NCBI RefSeq assembly: GCF_000244895.1
Contig: NZ_CM001441.1
Location: 1,240,001-1,304,000 of the forward strand
DNA length: 64,000 nt
Direction of reading: 5' to 3'
Source: Desulfosporosinus youngiae DSM 17734
GTDB lineage: Bacteria > Bacillota > Desulfitobacteriia > Desulfitobacteriales > Desulfitobacteriaceae
Part shown: positions 25,557-34,098 of the stretch, piece by piece
Layout of the letters: the number at the start of each line of letters is the position of its first letter
Numbering within the stretch: position 1 is the stretch's first letter
Made by a program: the position numbers and the translations under genes
Notes under the pieces: model-generated
Database searches by the model: none
What the model was told of the DNA's origin: nothing
Seen by the model: the letters and a program-made list of their open reading frames with translations, nothing else

Positions 25557-25899
25557 TTGGCCGCAAATGCAAAAACTAAGAAATACCTAAACTCGGAGTT
25601 GTATGCTGAAGTAAAAAATGATTTATTAAACCAGCTTGAGCGAAATGGAACTTTTGGCAAATACTAAACAGATCTCGTTGGTGACTACATGGATATGTGG
25701 GTTACTAAATGCCTCCTAGTTGAGGATATCCAGCGCCGTGGCGTAACAATAAAATACGACAACGGTGGGGGGCCAGAAGGGTATAAAGAAGAATGATAGT
25801 ATTGAACAACGTATTAAAATCAATGCTCAAATGCTGAAACTCTTAGCAGAGTTAGGGATCAAGCCGGCGCAATCTGGCGGTGAGGATGATGACCTCTAA
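25557..25899 (+). pseudogene. Phage terminase small subunit (P27-like), broken
   Basis: TTG start behind a G-rich site. The frame encodes LAANAKTKKYLNSELYAEVK, NDLLNQLERNGTFGKY, meets TAA (25665-25667), then continues in frame as TDLVGDYMDMWVTKCLLVED and on to GGGPEG. A second lesion shifts the frame, after which NDSIEQRIKINAQMLKLLAE ends EDDDL at 25899. It overlaps the large-subunit remnant. One nonsense and one frameshift mutation make it non-functional. Confidence 0.65.
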
Positions 25900-27031
25900 G
25901 ATCAATCCGCATACCCTCCAATACATCGAAGCTGTAGAAAGCGGAACCATTGAAGCCTGTGAAGAGCAACACTTATTAGTTGCCCACGTAAGGTCATGTT
26001 TCCATAACGAGGACATATATGTCGATGATGAACAGCTGGAAAACTATTTAGGCCTAATAAAGTATTTTCCTTATGATCAACTATTTGATTGGGAAGAATT
26101 CGTTTTCGCTTTACACTGCTGTACTTATAAAGCCAATGGGCTGCCGCGTTGGCCAGATTTATTTTTGCTTATTGGTCGGGGAGCAGGCAAGGATGGATAT
26201 ATTGCCTTTGAAGGCTTTGCTTTATCATCTAAATATAACGGTATCAAACATTATGACGTTGATATCTGTGCCAATAGTGAACTTCAAGCTAAGGCTCCCT
26301 TTGATGATATCTACGGAGTGCTGGAAGAACCGAAAACACTAAGAAGCTAAAAAGACATTTTTACTGGAACAAAGAAGAAATCATTAACACCAAAACAAAA
26401 TCAAAGATAAAATACCGGACGAATAATCCAAAAGGAAAAGATGGATTACGTTCCGGTGTTGTTGTTTTTAATGAAATTCACCAATACGAAGATTATGCAA
26501 ACATCAATGTCTTTACAACCGGCTTAGGGAAAAAGCCTCATCCTCGAAGAACCTATGCCACAACAAATGGCGATGTTAGAGGTGGACCATTAGATCACCT
26601 CGTCGACAGGGGTGAGTATGAGGACTGGAAACTCAATCCTGCGCAATTCAGCGCTTTCATGACGAAGCGCATGAATATTCCTGATGGTAATAAGGAAATC
26701 CAGGTGACTTCATGGGATAACATCAGGCATCTTGCGGTGAGGTTCCTGATCTAACCGGGAGAACAGGAGTCGTCGGGATTGACTATGCCAGCATAACAGA
26801 CTTTGCGAGTGCCGGAATACTCATTCGGGTAGGAGAGATTAGATACTGGATCACCCATTCTTGGGTATGTACACAGTCTTTAGATCTTCCAAGAATTAAG
26901 GCTCTTTTAAGGGAATGGGAAAAGCAGGGCTTGCTAACATTCGTTGATGATGCAGAAATTAGTCCGGATTTAATTTCTAGTTGGATCACTGACCAGGCAA
27001 TTAAGTATAATCTGGCAAAACTTGCATTATA
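25880..27031 (+). pseudogene. Phage terminase large subunit, frameshifted and internally deleted
   Basis: The first 156 codons give the N-terminal ATPase part, including LLIGRGAGKDGYI (Walker A-like). The frame stops at 26350; coding resumes in another frame with GVVVFNEIHQYEDYANINVF (Walker B FNEIH), then a segment is missing before FMTKRMNIPDGNKEIQVTSW. A further shift near 26730 leads to GVVGIDYASITDFASAGILI (nuclease domain start) and on to YNLAKLAL at the stop. At least two frameshifts and one likely deletion. Confidence 0.8.
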
Positions 27032-27099
27032 ACTTTGCTGACATCGTTTTGCCGCGAAGAGGGCCTTTCAACTAAAACCATAGAAAGGAGGAACTAGTT

Positions 27100-27264
27100 T
27101 TGGAGCCAACAACCTTAACCCTTCCCGCCATTAATATTGTACCCTATCTTAATATGTTTACCAGTTGGTTAACCGAAAACCTGCCTACCCTGCTTAGTGC
27201 TGCCGGTGGAATCGCCCTTGTCGGCTTCGCCTTCCGCAAAGCCAAAAGCTTCCTCTTTGGCTAA
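27100..27264 (+). CDS. Filamentous-phage major coat-like protein, 54 aa
   Basis: TTG start behind AAAGGAGG. The product MEPTTLTLPAINIVPYLNMF...ENLPTLLSAAGGIALVGFAF RKAKSFLFG has the layout of an inovirus pVIII coat: a short amphipathic N-terminal half with Glu residues, one membrane helix (about 30-45), and a basic C-terminus (Arg46, Lys47, Lys49) that would contact ssDNA. A strong terminator follows at 27294, as after gene VIII in Ff-type phages. Context (Zot downstream) drives the call. No N-terminal signal peptide is evident, which is a caveat. Confidence 0.6.
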   Translation: MEPTTLTLPAINIVPYLNMFTSWLTENLPTLLSAAGGIALVGFAFRKAKSFLFG

Positions 27265-27293
27265 GCCAAACCCACAACCCCAGGAAATTTAAT

Positions 27294-27335
27294 AAAAGTG
27301 CGTAGACGTTGCCCAAGCGTTTATGCACTTTTGTG
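27294..27335 (+). terminator. Terminator directly after the coat-like gene
   Basis: 15-bp stem (27294-27308 with 27318-27332, two G-T wobbles), loop TTGCCCAAG, T-run in the 3' arm. It lies 29 bp after the coat stop and before the adsorption-protein gene, so it would give high coat and low minor-protein expression. Confidence 0.85.
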
Positions 27336-27354
27336 TATAAAGGAGCTTAAGGAT

Positions 27355-28383
27355 GTGAAGAAAAAACTATTATCTAGTTTTTTAATTGCCTTGATTCTTG
27401 TATCAAGTGTTTTTGGACCAGTAAAAACGGCTGATGCGTCTTTGCCTAATGCCGCTATTAAATTAGCGAAACCACTTTTGGCAAGATTAATTACATTAGT
27501 GGCTGCAGGGTTAAATGTTTCATCAATTACCAGTGCTGAGGATATAGCAGGTAGATATTATGAATCAGGTATCACTGCTCCTAGTTGGGATGCCGAGGGC
27601 AATTTGACGATTGATCTACAAGCCATAGATAATGCACAAAATTGGCTAAACGCAACATATCCTGGACTCCCTGCAACGATTAAAGTCGATGGGGGGTTGT
27701 CCTATATTGGACAAACATTACCTGCGTTTGAAGAATATACACCTATTAGTTCGCCAAGAACGTTATTCCATGATCAAAATTTCAGTGCTGATGGATTGTA
27801 TCAAATTAACATATTAAACTTTGGAGCTATTACAACATGGATGGATTATGAGTCAGGATCGGGAGGACCTGGCAGTTATAATTTTCCTCCTATACCTAAT
27901 GGATTAACCCATTATATTATTGCCGGCAGTACAAGTGTACCTGCACAATATCAAAATCCATATTCTTTAGTATTGATAACTATGGTTACACCTGCGGATA
28001 AATATTATAAAAATGGAAGTACCTTATTTGGAATTTCTTCAGAAGCATATGATAGATATTATTTAGATGCAAACAATAATTGGGTATATTTGGATCATTC
28101 AAATAGTACAAGTAATGCTTTAAAAAATTTTGACGGTGTAATATACGAATCAACTGAACCAGTGTATGCTGATACTTCTTTAACAACTTTAATTGCACCG
28201 ACTCCTCCTCCTTCCGAACCGGGGCATGAAAATGACTGTGTTATGACGATAAGTGATGGTGAAACATTAGATTATTATGATCTTAATTTATCTATGTATT
28301 CAGCCTTTGCACAATGGGGTTACCCTGGTGGATCTAGTAATTTGGTTTATCCTTATAGTGATTATTTAGGTCTGTATAATTAG
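27355..28383 (+). CDS. Secreted adsorption (pIII-like) protein, N-terminal part
   Basis: 342 residues from GTG at 27355, chosen for AGGAG 9 nt upstream. The signal peptide KKKLLSSFLIALILVSSVFG is followed by a surface-type region rich in Tyr, Ser, Asn and Pro, with no enzyme motif. It stops at TAG 28381-28383, immediately followed in the same frame by ATG 28384 and another 273 codons that lack a ribosome binding site. The two frames are probably one gene whose product is a roughly 616-residue minor coat/attachment protein. AT-rich relative to flanks. Confidence 0.6.
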   Translation: MKKKLLSSFLIALILVSSVFGPVKTADASLPNAAIKLAKPLLARLITLVAAGLNVSSITSAEDIAGRYYESGITAPSWDAEGNLTIDLQAIDNAQNWLNATYPGLPATIKVDGGLSYIGQTLPAFEEYTPISSPRTLFHDQNFSADGLYQINILNFGAITTWMDYESGSGGPGSYNFPPIPNGLTHYIIAGSTSVPAQYQNPYSLVLITMVTPADKYYKNGSTLFGISSEAYDRYYLDANNNWVYLDHSNSTSNALKNFDGVIYESTEPVYADTSLTTLIAPTPPPSEPGHENDCVMTISDGETLDYYDLNLSMYSAFAQWGYPGGSSNLVYPYSDYLGLYN

Positions 28384-29205
28384 ATGAGATGGAATATAGA
28401 GAGTAGCCCTAGTATAGTAGAACCAGGAAAAAAAGATCTTACTATTTGGCCAAGCTTTCATGATCTAGCAGGCATTTGGACTGAATATGACCATTTTTGG
28501 CCTTTTACCTTTGAAGCGACATCAGGAACAAATATAAATCTAACGATTGATGCTTCTCCCATGAGTACAATACAAGCACAAATGCAGTATTTTGGATCAT
28601 ATCCCAAAACGGATTTAATCATAGGTCCAGCGGCTACAGAAACAGTCATAACGGGAGAGCCAACAAATTGGAATCAAATAAATGATATCGTAGCAAATCC
28701 TGTTGAAACGACCGAACCACCACCAGAAGAAGAGCCAACAGAGATATTAGGATTTTTAGCAAGTTTTTTCACATGGTTTAATCAAGTTTGGACCTGGTTA
28801 AATACCTTTTGGAATTGGGTCCAAACATTGCCGACACTTATTGCAAGCGCGATTAATACAGGACTAATAGCTCTACTTGTACCGACAGATTTAACCCCGA
28901 TAAAAGAAGACTTCTCAGCAGTCAATGAAGCCTTCGCCAATGCATTCCCATTTTCTATAGCAGCCGACTTACACGGGCTATTCTTCCCGCCTGACGGTGG
29001 CCTTCAATATCCCTGTATAGGGTACACCATGACGGACCCTGACCAAGTATCACGGTATCATGTAGTCTTTGATTTTGGGGATATTCCTTCTGGTCATAAG
29101 GCCATGTCAGATAAATTAAGGCATATATTAACCCTTGGTCTATGGCTTGGTTTTGAAGTAGGAATTTTAGCAATGGCATTAAAAAGGGGAGGTAAGATAT
29201 CGTGA
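28384..29205 (+). CDS. Adsorption (pIII-like) protein, C-terminal part with proline linker and membrane anchor
   Basis: 273 residues directly continuing the preceding frame after one TAG. It shows a Pro/Glu-rich linker (TTEPPPEEEPTE), a Trp-rich hydrophobic region (FFTWFNQVWTWLNTFWNWVQ) and a C-terminal membrane helix (LGLWLGFEVGILAMAL) with basic end KRGGKIS. A proline linker plus C-terminal anchor is what minor coat protein pIII carries. No ribosome binding site precedes the ATG, arguing that it is not independently translated. The TGA stop overlaps the next gene's GTG. Confidence 0.6.
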   Translation: MRWNIESSPSIVEPGKKDLTIWPSFHDLAGIWTEYDHFWPFTFEATSGTNINLTIDASPMSTIQAQMQYFGSYPKTDLIIGPAATETVITGEPTNWNQINDIVANPVETTEPPPEEEPTEILGFLASFFTWFNQVWTWLNTFWNWVQTLPTLIASAINTGLIALLVPTDLTPIKEDFSAVNEAFANAFPFSIAADLHGLFFPPDGGLQYPCIGYTMTDPDQVSRYHVVFDFGDIPSGHKAMSDKLRHILTLGLWLGFEVGILAMALKRGGKIS

Positions 29206-29465
29206 TTATAGCTTCTATAATTTCACTACTTTGTGGATTCCTAATTTGGTTTGCGGAACTCTTACCTCAGTATCATCTTTTTGAGGTGGGATCACTCTTT
29301 GATTCAGTGAGTCAAGTATGGGAGCAAGCCTATTCCTGGTCGGGGGTTATTCCAATAGGAACCATATTGAATATATTCCAAACAGCCCTAGCCATGCTAA
29401 CCGTCTTCATCGTCTACTCAACCTTCATGCTCGTCATTAACCTAATTCGAGGGAGTGGAGCCTAA
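29202..29465 (+). CDS. Small hydrophobic pVI-like virion-assembly protein
   Basis: 87 residues, GTG start overlapping the previous stop (GTGA), GGGGAGG upstream. Two to three membrane helices: IIASIISLLCGFLIWFAELL, then a short loop and TILNIFQTALAMLTVFIVYS. Inovirus gene order places a small hydrophobic pVI between pIII and the Zot/pI ATPase, matching this one. No sequence-level family recognised, so the role is inferred from position and size. Confidence 0.55.
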   Translation: MIIASIISLLCGFLIWFAELLPQYHLFEVGSLFDSVSQVWEQAYSWSGVIPIGTILNIFQTALAMLTVFIVYSTFMLVINLIRGSGA

Positions 29466-29466
29466 C

Positions 29467-30198
29467 ATGAGCAAAACCAATCACCGAGCCAAAAAAGTCG
29501 AAGGACTCATAGGAATTGTCGGCATCCCCGGGAAAGGAAAAACCTACTTCCTGCAAAAACTGGCCTTACAATACAAAGCCAAAGGCTATCTAGTAGTCTT
29601 AGGGAATTGCCAATGGACCTTAGAAGGAGCTATCCATTTTAACACAGAAGAAGAACTCTTAGGAATCTACCTGGACCCAGTGACCTATGATGAGCGTCTA
29701 GCTGTCTTTGTGGATGAAGCCCAAGCCTTATGGCCTTCGAGAGAATGGTCCAAAACAAAGAAAGACATTCGCGACTGGTTTGCTATGTTTCGGCATGGTG
29801 GTGTCGTTGCTTTTTATTACACGACTCAATCTCTAGGTGATATAGAACTTATGATTAGAGCAAAGACACAATTCATTTGGTCATGCGGCTATATTTGGGG
29901 ACTTAAATTGTTCCACCATACTATGTATGCAAAGGCTGAATTTGAAAAGCAGGATAATGGTCAGACTATAAAACCTTTTGTTTATGCACGTAATTGGTTT
30001 TTCGCCAGGGATTTGAAGACGAATTATAATACTTATGCATGTTATGAGCGTATTAAGAAATTAGGACAACAGAATCAACAAATCTCAAAGTTGTTAAACG
30101 AAAATTCCGCGCGAGACTGCTCGCATGAGCATCCGCGCGGAATTTCATTAATACGAAGTTTTTGTTCATTCATTAAGAACATTATATGTATTAGATGA
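29467..30198 (+). CDS. Zot-domain (pI-like) filamentous phage assembly ATPase
   Basis: 243 residues from ATG 29467, chosen because TGGAG is 6 nt upstream. The zonular occludens toxin domain is clear: IGIVGIPGKGKTYFLQ (Walker A at 19-26), LAVFVDEAQALWPSR (Walker B Asp83, Glu84), FAMFRHGGVVAFYYTTQSLG and DIELMIRAKTQFIWSCG. Zot/pI ATPases drive extrusion of filamentous virions through the membrane. The last about 45 residues read through the GC-rich hairpin at 30102-30145 and lack a clear transmembrane anchor, so the C-terminus may be altered. Confidence 0.88.
   Translation: MSKTNHRAKKVEGLIGIVGIPGKGKTYFLQKLALQYKAKGYLVVLGNCQWTLEGAIHFNTEEELLGIYLDPVTYDERLAVFVDEAQALWPSREWSKTKKDIRDWFAMFRHGGVVAFYYTTQSLGDIELMIRAKTQFIWSCGYIWGLKLFHHTMYAKAEFEKQDNGQTIKPFVYARNWFFARDLKTNYNTYACYERIKKLGQQNQQISKLLNENSARDCSHEHPRGISLIRSFCSFIKNIICIR
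30102..30145. repeat. GC-rich double hairpin at the end of the Zot gene
   Basis: 12-bp perfect outer stem (30102-30113 with 30134-30145, AAATTCCGCGCG) containing an inner GCTC...GAGC stem. It lies inside the reading frame, in otherwise AT-rich DNA, near the downstream edge of the inovirus-like cassette. It could be a terminator-like 3' structure or, speculatively, a packaging-signal-like hairpin. Confidence 0.65.
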
Positions 30199-30250
30199 AT
30201 CGCATGATCTAAAAAGAGCTGTATTGTGTTTCGTAAAGAGAATTAAAAAG

Positions 30251-31099
30251 CTAAAATGGTAGCTTTAGACCTATGTAACGGGCTTGTTCACATATTTTCT
30301 CTAGTCTTATTTCCAAGTCAGAATCTTTATGCCAGTACTCTTCAATTTCCCTAATCTTCTGATAATAACCCATTAGCGAATTAATTGCGTAGGATATTTG
30401 ATGAGGCTGGAGCAAAGGGAAATTTGTTCTTTCATCAAAAAAGTGGTTTCTTAGACTTAAATCCCATTGGATTCTTCTTATGAACTTAAATCGCTTTGCA
30501 TCCAGGGATACATAGCTATTTAAAATATATCTCTGAAGTTTATCGCGAAGGGTTAGAAAGGATTCTTTTAAGTATTGATGTCGGGGAATAAAATAGTCAT
30601 GTGCAACCTTATTCTCGATATTAATTGAATCCGTCCAGAATGTTGGTGTTGAATTTATGGCTTTTGTAATTTCGTGAGTTAGTTCTAGGCCATTTGATTT
30701 AAAATTAAATAAATCTATGTTTAATGCTAAAATCGCATTTCTCATAAAGTCTTCAAATATTAAAGTTAGTTGCTTATCAAAGACGAAAATGTTATTGGCA
30801 TTTTTTTTGCGCTCGTATTCTATGCGAAGGAAATCGATTAGGTAAACGGTAACTATTATATTGAACAGGCCCGAAATGTAACCTTTTAGTTCATCATATA
30901 TGTTGAATTTCCAACTAGTAGATAACAAACCACCTATGATTATTGAGCATAATAATCCAATATACCAAATGTCTCGAAAACGTTTATAAAATCTTGTTAT
31001 TAGCCGGAGTATTTGACGCTTTTTTAGCAATAGCTTGACCCAATAGAATTCGACGAATAGCCGAATTCTTCGTTGGACTAATTTTATCGTTTTGAACAT
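30251..31099 (-). CDS. Membrane protein of unknown function, 282 aa
   Basis: Start at ATG 31099 because GGAGGAGG precedes it closely; a longer frame to 31150 would include that site. A basic N-terminus leads to two membrane helices (IWYIGLLCSIIIGGLLST, GLFNIIVTVYLIDFL), then a long charged helical cytoplasmic part with many Arg/Lys/Glu and aromatic residues (IRRIQWDLSLRNHFFDERTN). AT-rich and convergent with the Zot gene. No family recognised; an accessory cargo gene of the integrated region is likely. Confidence 0.6.
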   Translation of the reverse strand: MFKTIKLVQRRIRLFVEFYWVKLLLKKRQILRLITRFYKRFRDIWYIGLLCSIIIGGLLSTSWKFNIYDELKGYISGLFNIIVTVYLIDFLRIEYERKKNANNIFVFDKQLTLIFEDFMRNAILALNIDLFNFKSNGLELTHEITKAINSTPTFWTDSINIENKVAHDYFIPRHQYLKESFLTLRDKLQRYILNSYVSLDAKRFKFIRRIQWDLSLRNHFFDERTNFPLLQPHQISYAINSLMGYYQKIREIEEYWHKDSDLEIRLEKICEQARYIGLKLPF

Positions 31100-31323
31100 T
31101 TTACCTCCTCCTATTTCATTAAAGCCTTTAATAAGAGATATGTTCGACAAAACGACAACAAAACCTGCACATTTTGGCGTTTTTATTAAGTGTCAAGATA
31201 TCTCATATCATAAAAAGTATATAATTACTTCATAGGTGTAGTATAATTTTTGTTGACTATTTTATATTTTTTAGTGTTAACAAAGGAAAAAGAAAAAAGG
31301 CCCGAAGGCCTTGTGTTTCTAAG

Positions 31324-31410
31324 TGGTGCGGTCGAGAGGACTTGAACCTCCATGCCCTTGCGAGCACTAGAACCTGAATCTAGCGCGTCTGCCAGTTCCG
31401 CCACGACCGC
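31324..31410 (-). tRNA. tRNA-Leu (anticodon CAG)
   Basis: On the reverse strand the acceptor GCGGTCG pairs with CGACCGC, A73 and CCA are encoded, the anticodon loop TTCAGGT sits in the CTAGA/TCTAG stem, a long variable arm follows (class II tRNA) and the T-loop is GGTTCAAGTCC. It borders the prophage region with its 3' end facing it, a usual integration point; I saw no duplicate of its 3' end in the window. Confidence 0.95.
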
Positions 31411-31518
31411 GTGACATTGATTATTATATGAGAAGATGGATAGTTTGTCAATAATTTTTTGACTAATTATTCTATGAGAGATTATCTATGATAGAATATT
31501 AAATTATACTTGTTACTG

Positions 31519-31551
31519 AAAGGCTCCAGCATGAATCATGCTAGGGCCTTT
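31519..31551 (+). terminator. Hairpin before the DUF1294 gene
   Basis: Stem AAAGGCTCCAGCATG (31519-31533) with its near-complement (31537-31551), one mismatch. No gene lies between this and the tRNA. Confidence 0.55.
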
Positions 31552-31642
31552 CGTATGGGAGCACGAAAAGAAGAAAATTCGAATTAGCTCCAAGGTTATG
31601 AATTAGCTCCAAGGCTATATAGGTAGGGAGGAGAATAGGGTA

Positions 31643-31936
31643 ATGAGTATTGAGGTTTTCTTAGGGATTTACGTTCTCTGGAATAGTTTTGTCTTTATGA
31701 CGATGGGAAGAGATAAACGCCGGGCTAAAAGGCACCAATGGAGGATACCAGAAGCAAGATTGCTCCTCATGGGAGCCGCTTTGGGGGGAGTTGGCCTTTA
31801 TGCCGGAATGAAGTATTTTCATCATAAGACCAGTCATTCAAAGTTTATAATTGGTGCGCCCCTCCTAATTGCGGTCAATCTCTTAATGATTGGCTTTTTT
31901 TACTACGTTGGAAATTATCGGCTGGTGATTTTTTAA
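31643..31936 (+). CDS. DUF1294 small membrane protein
   Basis: 97 residues with helices at both ends. The DUF1294 signature is GRDKRRAKRHQWRIPEARLL followed by GGVGLYAGMKYFHHKTSHSK F and a final hydrophobic helix. Function unknown. GGGAGGAG precedes the ATG. Ordinary chromosomal gene between the tRNA and the purine island. Confidence 0.88.
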   Translation: MSIEVFLGIYVLWNSFVFMTMGRDKRRAKRHQWRIPEARLLLMGAALGGVGLYAGMKYFHHKTSHSKFIIGAPLLIAVNLLMIGFFYYVGNYRLVIF

Positions 31937-32072
31937 TCTTCTCTCAAAATGATAATTCCTTAGAAGGATATTTATCATTCTGAATCGAATATGAAAATAA
32001 TCAGGTAAAAGAAAACTAATTGTCATATTAACAGACTTTGTGAGAAATAATAGCGTTAATGGGGGTAACCTA

Positions 32073-33842
32073 ATGGTTGAACTTATGGCCGTTAAAGATT
32101 ATGCACAGCAGATAGCTGAAGCAATTGCTACTGTTGTGAAAATCGATGTTGAAGTAGCGGATCATAATCTGATGCGTATCGCTGGAACAGGCAGGTATCA
32201 CAAAGGGGTAGGGCTATCCATGGATCGCCAAGGGTACGTGTATCAGGAAGTTTTGCGGACCGGACACCAATTTGTCATAGAAACCCCAGGGAACCATCCT
32301 CTTTGCTCCCCATGTAAAGCAAGAGGAAATTGTTCGGAGAAATACGAAGTCGTTTCTCCTATCAATGTTGATGATAAGTCGGTTGGAGTGATTGGGCTTA
32401 TTTGTTTTACTGAGGCTCAGGCTAAACTCATTGAGGAAAACCAACAGTCTTATCTTATTTTCTTAACTAAAATGGCGGAAACTATTGCCTTGAAAATGAA
32501 GGAGCAAGAGTTTTTGGCGGGTCTCGTTTCAGCGAACCATTATCTTAATTCGATTATCGACTGCCTGGATGAAGGGTTGATAACGGTCGATCTCGATGGA
32601 AATGTCCTTCATTATAATCAAGCTGCCAAGCGCTTGTTCAGCACCAATTTGCTTACCCCGAGAAGTCATCTGAAAAGCTTATTCTCTGCACAGATTGTCT
32701 CAGATATCCTTGGAGTAGGTAATAATGCGGATCAAGTCATCGAGCGGGAAGTGCATGTAGAAACCAAGAAAAATCGTGTTCAGATGATTTTGCGAGCGTT
32801 GCCTATAGATGGTGAAAAGGGAGTGAAGAGTATTGGTGTAACCCTGCGCCCACTTGATGAAATTGGCCGAATTGTGCACCGGCTTTCTTTACAAGACGCG
32901 GGATATACCATTGATGATATTTTAGGCGTCAGTGAATCAATAGCTCAGGTTCGCGAACGGGCCCAAGCGGTTGCTGAAAGTAAATCGACGGTTTTAATTC
33001 GCGGAGAAAGTGGGACGGGAAAAGAAATGTTAGCTCGTTCGATTCATAATCTGAGTTCCAGGCAGCAAGGCATGTTTATGGCGATTAATTGTACGGCCAT
33101 TCCGGAAGCTTTGCTGGAGAGTGAGCTCTTTGGGTATGAGGAAGGTGCCTTTACCGGAGCGCGCAAAGGAGGGAAAATCGGGAAGATTGAATTAGCTAAT
33201 AAAGGAACACTTTTTCTCGACGAAATAGGGGATATGCCTTTGTTTTTGCAGGCTAAAATTCTACGGGTACTTCAGGAGAGACAAGTTGAACGCATTGGCG
33301 GAATAGCCCCAATCCCTGTTGATGTCCGGGTTATTGCGGCGACACATCGGAACCTTGAGCAGATGATGGCTAAAGGAGAGTTTCGCCAGGATCTTTATTA
33401 TCGAATCAATGTCATTCCTATGGATATTAAACCTTTACGTGATCGAAAAGAAGATTTGCAGATTTTGTGTGAACACTTTATTAAGGGGTTCAATCAACAG
33501 CTCGATAAAACTATTCAATTGATGTCGGAGGGATTTCGAAAACACCTTTACGAATATAGTTGGCCAGGCAATGTCCGTGAATTGCAAAACGTGATTGAAT
33601 ACGCAATGAATTTGGCAGTAGGAACCACCTTATCTGAAGAGCATCTATCTCCAAGACTAAAGAATATTGAAATCCGAGATGATTTGGATAAGTTTAACTT
33701 GGAAAAAGTTGAGCGTGAGACGATTCTGAGTTGTTATCGAACGTTCGGAGCAGGTGTGCAAGGTAAAGAAAGGGCTGCTAAGGCTTTGGGAATCGGAATA
33801 GCGACCCTTTATCGAAAACTTGCACGGTATAACATTGAATAA
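32073..33842 (+). CDS. Sigma-54-dependent transcriptional activator 1
   Basis: 589 residues from ATG 32073 (GGGGGT upstream; a GTG at 32040 is less likely). N-terminal sensor of about 150 residues carries CSPCKARGNC (Cys78, Cys81, Cys87). A PAS-like domain follows (LDEGLITVDLDGNVLHYNQA). The AAA+ domain has GESGTGKE and the sigma-54 contact loop GAFTGA, and a Fis-type helix-turn-helix ends the protein (AAKALGIGIATLYRKL). It directly precedes the xdh operon and is the probable activator binding TATC-N5-GATA sites at 33.85 and 41.14 kb. A paralogue lies at 54093. Confidence 0.93.
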   Translation: MVELMAVKDYAQQIAEAIATVVKIDVEVADHNLMRIAGTGRYHKGVGLSMDRQGYVYQEVLRTGHQFVIETPGNHPLCSPCKARGNCSEKYEVVSPINVDDKSVGVIGLICFTEAQAKLIEENQQSYLIFLTKMAETIALKMKEQEFLAGLVSANHYLNSIIDCLDEGLITVDLDGNVLHYNQAAKRLFSTNLLTPRSHLKSLFSAQIVSDILGVGNNADQVIEREVHVETKKNRVQMILRALPIDGEKGVKSIGVTLRPLDEIGRIVHRLSLQDAGYTIDDILGVSESIAQVRERAQAVAESKSTVLIRGESGTGKEMLARSIHNLSSRQQGMFMAINCTAIPEALLESELFGYEEGAFTGARKGGKIGKIELANKGTLFLDEIGDMPLFLQAKILRVLQERQVERIGGIAPIPVDVRVIAATHRNLEQMMAKGEFRQDLYYRINVIPMDIKPLRDRKEDLQILCEHFIKGFNQQLDKTIQLMSEGFRKHLYEYSWPGNVRELQNVIEYAMNLAVGTTLSEEHLSPRLKNIEIRDDLDKFNLEKVERETILSCYRTFGAGVQGKERAAKALGIGIATLYRKLARYNIE

Positions 33843-33848
33843 TGGTAT

Positions 33849-33957
33849 TATCAAAACGATAGTATCATATTAAAATGATATTTGTATTATCATTATGATA
33901 ATACAAATATTCTTGTTATTTGTGGGATAGATTATTATGGTGGATATCAATATGATA
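33849..33957 (+). promoter_or_regulatory. Candidate upstream activator sites for the xdh promoter
   Basis: Three sites of the form TATC-N5-GATA occur at 33849-33861, 33888-33900 and 33945-33957. The middle one is the core of a perfect 33-nt palindrome (33878-33910). A looser TATCAT...ATGATA pair is at 33863-33880. All lie within 180 bp upstream of the -24/-12 promoter at 34021, as expected for enhancer-like activator sites. Confidence 0.7.
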
Positions 33958-34020
33958 AACAGAATGCGAGGGTTTGCTTGAAAAACGCTGATTTACACCA
34001 TTTTTCGACATGTAAGATTG

Positions 34021-34037
34021 TTGGCATGATTTTTGCA
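34021..34037 (+). promoter_or_regulatory. Sigma-54 (-24/-12) promoter of the xdh operon
   Basis: TTGGCATGATTTTTGCA: GG at 34023-34024 and GC at 34035-34036 are separated by exactly 10 bp, as the sigma-54 consensus requires. It lies 62 bp before the first gene. Confidence 0.88.
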
Positions 34038-34098
34038 CGTTTACAAAAGCTATAGCTACAGTGAGGTCTAATAATTAGTTTGGACGGGAGGAAACAAA

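Noticed and set aside
20327-28383. Pyrrolysine or amber recoding across the prophage
   Set aside because: The two TAG codons lie among TAA stops and frameshifts in the same region, and the HNH gene ends normally in TAG; decay explains most of it. Kept only as a question for the tip protein.
31227-31254. dif-like XerC/XerD site (ACTTCATAG...)
   Set aside because: Only the XerC-side half resembles a Firmicute dif; the other arm does not match, and no second copy flanks the inovirus-like cassette.
31324-31410. tRNA-Leu 3' end as attB with a duplicate att site
   Set aside because: I could not find a repeat of the tRNA end near 17 kb or elsewhere in the accessory region, so the integration limits stay unknown.
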